From an uncultured Collinsella sp. (GTDB lineage Bacteria; Actinomycetota; Coriobacteriia; Coriobacteriales; Coriobacteriaceae), in contig CABUKY010000032.1 in NCBI GenBank assembly GCA_902492185.1, positions 1 through 13,811 of the forward strand: DNA of 13,811 nucleotides, written 5' to 3'. A program made the position numbers and the translations under genes. The notes under the pieces are model-generated. The model ran no database searches. It was not told the DNA's origin and saw nothing but the letters and a program-made list of their open reading frames with translations. Shown here piece by piece: positions 1-5,129 of the stretch; position 1 is the stretch's first letter, and each line of letters starts with the position of its first letter.

Positions 1-75
1 GGCGAGCAGGTCGATGACCTGCAGGAGTTCAATGCCAAAGATTTCTGCCGCGCCCTGGTGGGCGAGTCCAACTAA
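1..75 (+). CDS. ftsY: C-terminal end of FtsY, the SRP receptor GTPase (partial)
   Basis: The window opens inside a plus-strand reading frame that ends with TAA at 73-75. The 24 visible residues contain G-E-Q-V-D-D-L-Q-E-F-N followed by a short helix ending R-A-L-V-G. This matches the usual C-terminus of FtsY, where a G-x-x-x-D-D-L-x-x-F motif follows the last GTPase motif. FtsY is the membrane-associated receptor that docks the ribosome-SRP complex through its paired GTPase Ffh, and ffh starts 10 bases after this stop. The ribosome binding site of ffh overlaps this stop codon, so the two genes are probably one transcript and translationally close. The call rests on a short tail plus the neighbour; nothing of the GTPase domain is visible. 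Confidence 0.72.
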   Translation, partial: GEQVDDLQEFNAKDFCRALVGESN

Positions 76-85
76 GGAGTGACTA

Positions 86-1561
86 GTGTTTGATTCTCTG
101 AGCGATCGCCTCAACGACACATTTGACCGCCTGCGCGGCAAGGGTAAGCTGACCGAGGCCGATATCACCTCGGCCATGCGCGACATCCGCATGGCGCTTC
201 TCGAGGCCGACGTTAACTTCAAGGTCGTCAAGGAGTTCGTCGCCAAGACCAAGGAGCGCTGCATGACCGCCGAGGTCATGGAGTCGCTGTCGCCGGCGCA
301 AAACGTCGTCAAGATCGTGCTCGACGAGCTCACCGAGATGCTCGGCTCCACCGAGAGCAAGCTCGTCTTTAGTAACCGCATTCCCAATGTCATCATGCTC
401 GTGGGCCTGCAGGGCTCCGGTAAGACCACGGCGGCCGTAAAGCTGGCCTACCTGCTCAAGAAGCAGGGCCGCTCGCCGCTGCTCGCCGCGTGCGACGTCT
501 ACCGTCCCGCCGCTGCCGACCAGCTGGCCACGCTTGGCGGAGAGATTGGCGTGCCGGTCTTCCGTGGCGATGGCGAGCACCCGGTTGACATCGCCAAGGG
601 CGCCATTCAGGAGGCCGTTGACCACCTGCGTGACGTGGTCATCGTCGATACCGCCGGTCGTTTGCAGATCGACGAGCAGATGATGCAGGAGGCCGTGGAC
701 ATCAAGAAGGCCGTCAAGCCTGATCAGGTGCTGATGGTCGTCGATGCCATGACCGGCCAGGATATCGTCAACGTCGTCTCGACCTTTGCCGAGCGCACCG
801 ACTTTGACGGCGTGATCATCTCCAAGCTCGACGGCGACGCCCGTGGCGGCGGCGCGCTTTCCGTGCGCCAGGTGACCGGCAAGCCCATCAAGTTTGTGAG
901 CATGGGCGAGAAACCCGATTCGCTGGAGCCGTTCTACCCCGATCGTATGGCCAAGCGCATTCTGGGTATGGGCGACGTTGTCGGCATTATCGAGAAGGCC
1001 CAGGAGGCCGCCGATGCCGAGCAGCTCGAGGCTGCCGAGCGCATGCTGCGCGAGGGCTTTACCATGAACGACATGCTCGACCAGATGAAGGCCGTCAAGA
1101 AGATGGGCGGCATGAAGGGCATTCTGGGCATGCTCCCCGGTGGCCAGCGTGCGCTTAACCAGATGGGTGGCAACCTGGACGAAGGTATCTTCGATAAGAA
1201 CGAGGCCATCATCATGTCGATGACCAAGGAGGAGCGTTTGCGTCCCTCCATCATCAACGGCCAGCGTCGCGCCCGCATCGCCAAGGGCGCCGGTGTGACC
1301 CCCACCGAGGTCAATAGCCTTATGAAGCAGTGGGGCGAGATGAATAAGATGATGGGCCGCATGCGCACGATGGCCAATCAGGCGCAGGCCGGCGGCAAGA
1401 AGGGCAAGAAGGGTAAGAAGGGCAAAAAGATGCGCATGCCCAATATCCCTGGCCTGGACGCTATGGGTCTGGGCGGCATGGGCGGCCTGGGTACGGGCGG
1501 TCCCAAGTCCGATATGGAGCTGCTGCGCCAGATGGAAGCGCAGATGCGCAATAAGAAGTAA
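86..1561 (+). CDS. ffh: Signal recognition particle GTPase Ffh (SRP54)
   Basis: This is the protein subunit of the signal recognition particle. It binds signal sequences on ribosomes together with 4.5S RNA and delivers them to FtsY at the membrane. The 491-residue product has the N domain at about 1-90, a P-loop GLQGSGKTT at 107-115, DVYRPAA at 137-143, DTAGR at 188-192 and SKLDGDARGG at 246-255. The Met-rich M domain covers about 320-435, with the SRP-RNA-binding helix-turn-helix near 388-403 (S-I-I-N-G-Q-R-R-A-R-I-A). Length is slightly above the usual ~450 because of a Lys-Gly repeat and a Gly/Met-rich tail after residue 436. The start is GTG, chosen because AAGGAG at 74-79 lies six bases upstream and the N-domain begins in register there. 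It follows ftsY directly and is followed by a strong hairpin. Confidence 0.97.
   Translation: MFDSLSDRLNDTFDRLRGKGKLTEADITSAMRDIRMALLEADVNFKVVKEFVAKTKERCMTAEVMESLSPAQNVVKIVLDELTEMLGSTESKLVFSNRIPNVIMLVGLQGSGKTTAAVKLAYLLKKQGRSPLLAACDVYRPAAADQLATLGGEIGVPVFRGDGEHPVDIAKGAIQEAVDHLRDVVIVDTAGRLQIDEQMMQEAVDIKKAVKPDQVLMVVDAMTGQDIVNVVSTFAERTDFDGVIISKLDGDARGGGALSVRQVTGKPIKFVSMGEKPDSLEPFYPDRMAKRILGMGDVVGIIEKAQEAADAEQLEAAERMLREGFTMNDMLDQMKAVKKMGGMKGILGMLPGGQRALNQMGGNLDEGIFDKNEAIIMSMTKEERLRPSIINGQRRARIAKGAGVTPTEVNSLMKQWGEMNKMMGRMRTMANQAQAGGKKGKKGKKGKKMRMPNIPGLDAMGLGGMGGLGTGGPKSDMELLRQMEAQMRNKK
1394..1429 (+). repeat. Four tandem 9-bp units encoding Gly-Lys-Lys in ffh
   Basis: Four consecutive 9-base units of the form GGC AAG AAG (third unit GGT, fourth AAA for its first Lys) encode (Gly-Lys-Lys)x4 at Ffh residues 437-448. 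They lie between the M domain and the Met/Gly-rich tail. The near identity of the units suggests copy number could change by slippage. A basic tail here could contact SRP RNA or the ribosome, but that is inference. Confidence 0.85.
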
Positions 1562-1581
1562 CGACTGGTTGAGTCGTGTAT

Positions 1582-1621
1582 GGCGAAGGCCGCCTGGTTG
1601 GTACTCCAGGCGGCCTTCGCC
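1582..1621. terminator. Strong 16-bp hairpin between convergent ffh and DUF134-nifX
   Basis: Bases 1582-1597 and 1606-1621 are perfect reverse complements, giving a GC-rich 16-bp stem with an 8-base loop. The element lies 21 bases after the ffh stop and about 50 bases after the stop of the convergent minus-strand gene, so it could serve both. Neither side has a clear run of T's, only GTTGTGTGG on the plus side, so it departs from the textbook intrinsic terminator. Confidence 0.7.
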
Positions 1622-1672
1622 GTTGTGTGGCTTGCTGCGCGAATGGCAGTCTTGGCACCAGAGCATTTGCCG

Positions 1673-2101
1673 CTAGTGGCAGCCACAGCCCTCGTGGCCC
1701 TCGTTCTCATGATGGCCGTGGCAACCGCAGGATCCGCTGTGCTCTTGGATGTGATCGTGGTCGTGGCCGTGGCAGTCACAGGTGGCCTCGCCGGTCTGTG
1801 CGAGCGTGCCAGCAATGAGTGCCTCGACGCAGGCGTCGCAGCTACCTTGGGCGCCTGCATAGACCGTGATGCCGGCCTGGGTAAGCGCGTTGATGGCGCC
1901 GCCGCCGATACCGCCGCAGATGAGCGTGTCAACGCCACCGTTGGCAAGCAGACCCGCCAATGCACCGTGACCAGTGCCGCCGGTGCCCACGACCTGCTCG
2001 TTGAGGACCTTGTCGTCTTGGATGTCGTAGATCTTGAACTGTTCGCTGCGGCCAAAGTGCATAAAGATGTTGCCGTTGTCGTACGTCGTTGCCACCCTCA
2101 T
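1673..2101 (-). CDS. Possible separately translated NifX-like domain (internal start)
   Basis: An ATG at 2099-2101, in frame with the fusion gene, begins M-R-V-A-T-T-Y-D-N-G, which is where stand-alone NifX/NifB-like proteins of this type begin. On the minus strand it is preceded by AAAGGAGG (2110-2117) with eight bases between, a near-ideal Shine-Dalgarno sequence and the strongest in the window. The product would have 142 residues: the cluster-binding domain plus the His/Cys tail. It could be made alongside the full-length fusion, or it may be the true second gene if the upstream frame is interrupted in the real genome. The start signal is seen directly; use of it in the cell is inferred. 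Confidence 0.6.
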   Translation of the reverse strand: MRVATTYDNGNIFMHFGRSEQFKIYDIQDDKVLNEQVVGTGGTGHGALAGLLANGGVDTLICGGIGGGAINALTQAGITVYAGAQGSCDACVEALIAGTLAQTGEATCDCHGHDHDHIQEHSGSCGCHGHHENEGHEGCGCH

Positions 2102-2437
2102 GGTGCCGACCTCCTTTGCTGGCCATGCGGCCGTTGTCGTGGTGATGGGGGGGTACGCGATGTTGCCGCCTTCGATGACGATCGCCCGTCCATTGACCAG
2201 TGCGTTTGCCACCTTGCGATGCGCACGGCTGCAGATTGCCGCCACCGTGGCGCGGGCAATGCCCATGTGCTGGGCGACTGCCTCTTGGTTAAGGCCTTCC
2301 AAGTCGCACAGGCGCAGCACCTCGAGTTCGTCGACTGTCATATCGATGGCATCACCGCTGGCCAGGCCATCGGGGGTAAAACCGCGATATTCGGGGATGA
2401 TCCCAACACGGCGCAATTTTTCGCGTCTTCCTGCCAT
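1673..2437 (-). CDS. DUF134 helix-turn-helix domain fused to a NifX-like cluster-binding domain with a His/Cys-rich tail
   Basis: Probable metal- or cofactor-responsive regulator of 254 residues. Residues 1-~92 are a DUF134 (UPF0251) domain: basic N-terminus, T-V-D-E-L-E-V-L-R-L near 34-43, then a helix-turn-helix (L-N-Q-E-A-V-A-Q-H-M-G-I-A-R-A-T) ending V-N-G-R-A. Residues 113-~215 are a NifB/NifX-type domain (H-F-G-R-S-E-Q-F-K-I-Y near 127-137, then a Gly-rich V-G-T-G-G-T-G-H-G and I-C-G-G-I-G-G-G). Residues 220-254 are rich in Cys and His (C-D-C-H-G-H-D-H-D-H and three later Cys-containing clusters) and look like a metal-binding tail. The ATG at 2437 is preferred because AAGGAG sits five bases upstream; a GTG at 2443 overlaps that sequence. 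DUF134 and NifX proteins are usually separate genes. Here they are joined across a C7 run at 2147-2153, so a frameshift artefact or recent fusion is possible. Palindromes in its promoter suggest autoregulation. Confidence 0.85.
   Translation of the reverse strand: MAGRREKLRRVGIIPEYRGFTPDGLASGDAIDMTVDELEVLRLCDLEGLNQEAVAQHMGIARATVAAICSRAHRKVANALVNGRAIVIEGGNIAYPPITTTTAAWPAKEVGTMRVATTYDNGNIFMHFGRSEQFKIYDIQDDKVLNEQVVGTGGTGHGALAGLLANGGVDTLICGGIGGGAINALTQAGITVYAGAQGSCDACVEALIAGTLAQTGEATCDCHGHDHDHIQEHSGSCGCHGHHENEGHEGCGCH
2110..2117 (-). promoter_or_regulatory. Internal ribosome binding site for the NifX-like domain
   Basis: Minus-strand AAAGGAGG lies eight bases before the internal ATG at 2101. It falls within the linker between the DUF134 and NifX domains, where the same bases encode K-E-V. 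Confidence 0.7.
2147..2153 (-). other. C7 homopolymer at the DUF134/NifX junction (possible slippage site)
   Basis: Seven consecutive C's on the coding strand (G's on the plus strand) encode part of Y-P-P at residues 95-97, just after the end of the DUF134 domain. Removing one C would put the upstream frame on a TGA at 2098-2100 that overlaps the internal ATG as ATGA, the usual form of a translationally coupled gene pair. Confidence 0.8.
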
Positions 2438-2451
2438 GCGCACTCCTTATC

Positions 2452-2463
2452 TGACATATGTCA
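2452..2463. promoter_or_regulatory. Perfect 12-bp palindrome TGACATATGTCA (candidate operator)
   Basis: TGACATATGTCA is identical on both strands. It lies just upstream of the ribosome binding site of the DUF134-NifX gene, between the candidate -10 and the start codon, where a repressor would block initiation. A second copy with one change lies 53 bp away. Binding by the DUF134 domain itself is an inference. Confidence 0.65.
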
Positions 2464-2468
2464 ACAAT

Positions 2469-2496
2469 AGAATAACGCGTGTGCGCCGCAGAGCAA
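2469..2496 (-). promoter_or_regulatory. Candidate promoter of the DUF134-NifX gene
   Basis: On the minus strand, TTGCTC and TATTCT are separated by 16 bases. Both boxes are partial matches to the sigma-70 consensus. They lie between the two palindromes, so both operators would flank the promoter. No transcript data support it; this is pattern matching only. Confidence 0.4.
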
Positions 2497-2504
2497 GGCA
2501 TTTT

Positions 2505-2516
2505 TGGCATATGTCA
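2505..2516. promoter_or_regulatory. Second copy of the palindrome, TGGCATATGTCA
   Basis: This copy differs from the first at a single base, which breaks one pair of the dyad. The centres of the two copies are 53 bp apart, close to five helical turns, so bound proteins would face the same side of the DNA. It lies upstream of the minus-strand -35 region and about 48 bp upstream of the -10 proposed for thyA, so it could affect either gene. Confidence 0.6.
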
Positions 2517-2563
2517 GAAAATGAGGGCTTATGTTTGGGCTGTGGGGCCGCATGCGCCTGGGC

Positions 2564-2569
2564 TACAAT
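2564..2569 (+). promoter_or_regulatory. Candidate -10 box of thyA-folA
   Basis: TACAAT lies 34 bases before the thyA start codon and matches the sigma-70 -10 consensus at five of six positions. No convincing -35 box is seen 16-18 bases upstream. Confidence 0.4.
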
Positions 2570-2603
2570 GAATCTCGCTTATAGGCGACTGACAGGAGGG
2601 TCA

Positions 2604-3452
2604 ATGAGCAAAGCTGATCAACAGTTTGTAACCATGTGCCGTGATATCTTGGACCATGGCACCACCACCGAGGGCCAAAAGGTCCGTCCGGTGTGGGAGG
2701 ACGGCACCCCTGCCTATACCATTAAAAACTTTGGTGTCACGGCGCGCTATGATTTGCGCGAGGAGTTCCCCGCGCTCACCCTGCGTCGTACGGCGCTTAA
2801 GTCTGCCATGGACGAGATTCTGTGGATCTATCAAAAGAAGTCCAATAACGTGCATGATCTCAACAGCCATATCTGGGATGAGTGGGCCGATGAGACCGGT
2901 TCCATCGGTAAAGCCTACGGCTATCAGATTGGTCAGAAGAGCCATTACGCCGAGGGCGACTTCGACCAGATGGACCGTGTACTGTACGACCTTAAGCACA
3001 CGCCGTATAGTCGCCGCATTATGACCAATACGTACGTGTTTAGCGATCTGTCCGAGATGCACCTTTATCCGTGCGCCTATAGCGTGACGTATAACGTGAC
3101 GCAGCGTCCTCAGGACGACAAGCCGACGCTCAACATGATTCTCAACCAGCGCAGCCAGGACATTTTGGCCGCGAACAACTGGAACGTGTGCCAGTACGCC
3201 ATTTTGCTGATGATGGTCGCACAGTCGGTCGATATGATTCCGGGTGAGCTGCTGCATGTGATTGCCGATGCCCACATTTACGACCGTCATGTCGATATCG
3301 TTCGCGAGCTTATCGAGCGCCCGCAGTTTGCGGCGCCCAAGGTAACGCTTAACCCCGATGTGCATGATTTTTACGCGTTTACGACTGATGACCTGATCGT
3401 CGAGGGCTATGAGCACGGCCCGCAGGTCAAGAACATTCCCATTGCGGTGTAG
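2604..3452 (+). CDS. thyA: Thymidylate synthase ThyA
   Basis: It converts dUMP to dTMP with methylene-tetrahydrofolate, yielding dihydrofolate. The 282-residue product has the catalytic Cys157 in L-Y-P-C-A-Y, R-S-x-D at 183-186 leading into W-N-V-C-Q-Y, and D222-x-H-I-Y-x-x-H for dUMP binding. Wording such as H-I-W-D-E-W and I-G-x-A-Y-G-Y-Q, and the ending D-F-Y-A-F-T-x-D-D, resembles the Bacillus subtilis/phage phi3T type of ThyA rather than the E. coli type. The start is ATG 2604, preceded by AGGAGGG at 2594-2600. The frame stays open upstream, but that stretch lies over the promoter region and the opposite-strand gene and has no family similarity. The folA gene begins nine bases after the stop, so the dihydrofolate made here is recycled by its operon partner. 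Confidence 0.96.
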   Translation: MSKADQQFVTMCRDILDHGTTTEGQKVRPVWEDGTPAYTIKNFGVTARYDLREEFPALTLRRTALKSAMDEILWIYQKKSNNVHDLNSHIWDEWADETGSIGKAYGYQIGQKSHYAEGDFDQMDRVLYDLKHTPYSRRIMTNTYVFSDLSEMHLYPCAYSVTYNVTQRPQDDKPTLNMILNQRSQDILAANNWNVCQYAILLMMVAQSVDMIPGELLHVIADAHIYDRHVDIVRELIERPQFAAPKVTLNPDVHDFYAFTTDDLIVEGYEHGPQVKNIPIAV

Positions 3453-3461
3453 GTGGTGCTC

Positions 3462-3980
3462 ATGACGTGTAAGCTATCTGCTATCGTCGCCGTGTGTGAC
3501 GATTGGGGCATTGGGCGCGAGTGCGACATGGTGGTGTCCAATCGCGCCGATATGCGCCATTTTGTGGCCTGCACCAAGGGCTGCCCGGTTATCATGGGGC
3601 GTAAGACGCTGCTGAGTTTTCCCGGCGGGCGTTCTCTCAAGAATCGTCGCAATATCGTGCTCACGCGCGACGAGGATTTTGCGCCCGAGGGCGTCGACGT
3701 GGTGCATAGCATCGATGAGGCGCTCTCCGCGGTTGCCGACGAGCCCGTTGCGTGGGTTATCGGTGGTGGCGAAGTGTATCGGCAGTTTTTGCCGTATTGC
3801 GTCGAGGCCGAGGTCACGCATAACCACTGCGTCCGTCCCGTGGACACGTACTTTCCCGACTTGGACGCCGATCTAGCGTGGGAGATTGCGCAGCGTAGCG
3901 GGGTCGCGACGATTGCCGCCGGTGAGGGTGACGAGGGCGTCGATTATGAGTTCGTGACGTATCGTCGCATCGAGGCGTAA
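3462..3980 (+). CDS. folA: Dihydrofolate reductase
   Basis: It reduces dihydrofolate to tetrahydrofolate with NADPH, closing the cycle opened by ThyA. The 172-residue product shows the DHFR order: W-G-I-G near 15-18, the active-site acid D30 in N-R-A-D-M-R-H-F, V-I-M-G-R-K-T at 43-49, R-N-I-V-L-T-R at 63-69, V-I-G-G-G-E-V-Y at 99-106 and T-Y-F-P at 129-132. The M20-type loop is unusual: where most bacterial DHFRs have L/M-P-W, this protein reads M-V-V (23-25), and the Pro before A-D is Arg28. ATG 3462 is chosen as start, with AGGTGG at 3451-3456 upstream; two GTG codons at 3453 and 3456 are alternatives but sit on that motif. It is nine bases from thyA, so co-transcription and coupling are likely. 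Confidence 0.93.
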   Translation: MTCKLSAIVAVCDDWGIGRECDMVVSNRADMRHFVACTKGCPVIMGRKTLLSFPGGRSLKNRRNIVLTRDEDFAPEGVDVVHSIDEALSAVADEPVAWVIGGGEVYRQFLPYCVEAEVTHNHCVRPVDTYFPDLDADLAWEIAQRSGVATIAAGEGDEGVDYEFVTYRRIEA

Positions 3981-4024
3981 ATCGTCTGGCGTGAACGGTA
4001 TCATCGGGTTGATTGAATGCATGG

Positions 4025-4049
4025 GGCGGCGCTTAGCGTCGCCTCGTTT
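4025..4049 (+). terminator. Candidate terminator after thyA-folA
   Basis: Bases 4025-4032 pair with 4036-4043 (eight pairs, one G-T) around a three-base loop TTA, followed by TCGTTT. The stem is GC-rich, but the T-run is short, so termination may be partial. It lies 44 bases after folA and just before the next promoter. Confidence 0.5.
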
Positions 4050-4058
4050 GGTATAGAT
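4049..4058 (+). promoter_or_regulatory. Candidate extended -10 promoter of the RNA methyltransferase gene
   Basis: TGGTATAGAT combines an extended -10 TG with TATAGAT. Transcription from it would start near 4065, downstream of the ATG at 4057. That supports the later ATG at 4090 as the true start of the gene. Confidence 0.5.
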
Positions 4059-4089
4059 GTGCTGTAAAGAAGGGTGCGGGCTGGCTGCT

Positions 4090-5004
4090 ATGACTGATGC
4101 CGTTGAGGTTCTGCGAATTGATTCGCTCGAGGACGAGCGGCTCGATGCCTACGTGCGACTGACCGAGCGTGAGCTTCGCTGCGTGCTGGAGCCGCAAAAG
4201 GGCATCTTTATTGCGGAGAGCGCCAAGGTCATCGAGCGTGCCGTGCGCGCCGGATATGAGCCGGTGAGCTTTCTTCTGGGCGAGCGCTGGCTCGACCAGA
4301 TGATGCCGCTGTTTGACCAGCTTGTCGTGCGCGAGGGAGCGGGTCCGGTTCCCGTGTTCGTGGCCTCCATGGAGCTCATGGAGCAGTTGACGGGCTTTAA
4401 CGTGACGCGCGGCGCGCTGGCGGCGTTCCGTCGCCCGCGTCAGATTCCGGTTGATGAGTTCTTGGGCGGCGTCGTCGAGGCGGCGGGGGATCGTCCGGTG
4501 CGCGTGTGCGTGCTTGAGGGTATTGTTGATCACACCAATGTTGGCGCGATTTTCCGCTCGGCTGCCGCATTGAACGTTGACGGTATTTTGGTCAGCCCGA
4601 CGTGCTGCGACCCGCTGTACCGTCGCTCGGCCCGCGTGAGCATGGGCACCGTGTTTCAGGTGCCGTGGACGCGCATTGGCAGCGAGGCTCGTGTGTGGCC
4701 GCACGATGGCCTGGCGGCACTGCACGAAGCCGGTTTTTCCTGTGCTGCCATGGCATTGACGGACGATTCCGTATCGCTGGACGATCCCGTGCTGCAGGAG
4801 ATTGACCGCTTGGCAATCTTTATGGGTACCGAGGGTGCCGGCTTGGACGCCAAGACTATCGCGGGCTGCGACCGGGCCGTGCGCATTCCGATGGCGCACG
4901 GGGTCGATTCGCTCAACGTGGCCGCGGCGAGTGCCGTTGCCTTTTGGCAGCTGTGTCCGCACGTGAGCAATGAGTATCACTACCAGCCGGGGCTGTATCA
5001 CTAG
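4090..5004 (+). CDS. TrmH/SpoU-family RNA 2'-O-methyltransferase
   Basis: SPOUT-class enzyme that transfers a methyl group from S-adenosylmethionine to a ribose 2'-OH in rRNA or tRNA; which nucleotide cannot be told from sequence. The 304-residue product has an N-terminal substrate-binding region (1-~125) and a knotted catalytic domain. Motif 1 is H-T-N150-V-G-A-I-F-R-S-A-A-A-L-N, motif 2 I-F-M-G-T-E-G-A-G-L at 243-252, and motif 3 R-I-P-M-x-x-G-V-D-S-L-N-V-A-A-A-S-A at 265-282. All expected key residues (motif 1 Asn and Arg, motif 2 Glu, motif 3 Ser-Leu-Asn) are present. ATG 4090 is chosen because the N-terminus of relatives begins about here and a promoter-like -10 covers the earlier ATG at 4057. 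The only Shine-Dalgarno candidate, AGAAGGG near 4068-4074, is 15 bases away, so the start remains uncertain. It is a single-gene unit. Confidence 0.9.
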   Translation: MTDAVEVLRIDSLEDERLDAYVRLTERELRCVLEPQKGIFIAESAKVIERAVRAGYEPVSFLLGERWLDQMMPLFDQLVVREGAGPVPVFVASMELMEQLTGFNVTRGALAAFRRPRQIPVDEFLGGVVEAAGDRPVRVCVLEGIVDHTNVGAIFRSAAALNVDGILVSPTCCDPLYRRSARVSMGTVFQVPWTRIGSEARVWPHDGLAALHEAGFSCAAMALTDDSVSLDDPVLQEIDRLAIFMGTEGAGLDAKTIAGCDRAVRIPMAHGVDSLNVAAASAVAFWQLCPHVSNEYHYQPGLYH

Positions 5005-5038
5005 GCAGTTATTCCGCACCGCGCTTTAATTCGAGGTG

Positions 5039-5067
5039 TTTCGGTTGCCGCCAGTCGGTGCTAAGCT
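5039..5067 (+). promoter_or_regulatory. Candidate promoter of the MATE transporter gene
   Basis: TTTCGG (5039-5044) and TAAGCT (5062-5067) are 17 bases apart, and the -10 is preceded by TGC, an extended -10. The same TGCTA core precedes the ileS leader. The -35 match is weak. Confidence 0.35.
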
Positions 5068-5129
5068 GGGTTTGGCTTTGGTTTTAAATTGCTGTTTTGT
5101 TGTTTGTCGTATGCTTGTGGGGAGGGCGT

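Noticed and set aside
83..1666. Very long minus-strand reading frame (527 codons) opposite ffh
   Set aside because: It is the shadow of ffh's GC-rich third positions. Its translation is dominated by Leu, His, Gly and Ala, has no recognisable motif, and lies over a certain gene.
1929..2126. Small minus-strand frame inside the DUF134-NifX gene as a separate protein
   Set aside because: It is the +1 frame of the fusion gene (reached with eight C's) and encodes no recognisable domain. It is relevant only as the third frame of the possible slippage site.
2034..2603. Upstream extension of the thyA frame
   Set aside because: The frame is open by chance. It runs antisense to the DUF134-NifX gene and over the shared promoter region, and ThyA homology and a good ribosome binding site begin at 2604.
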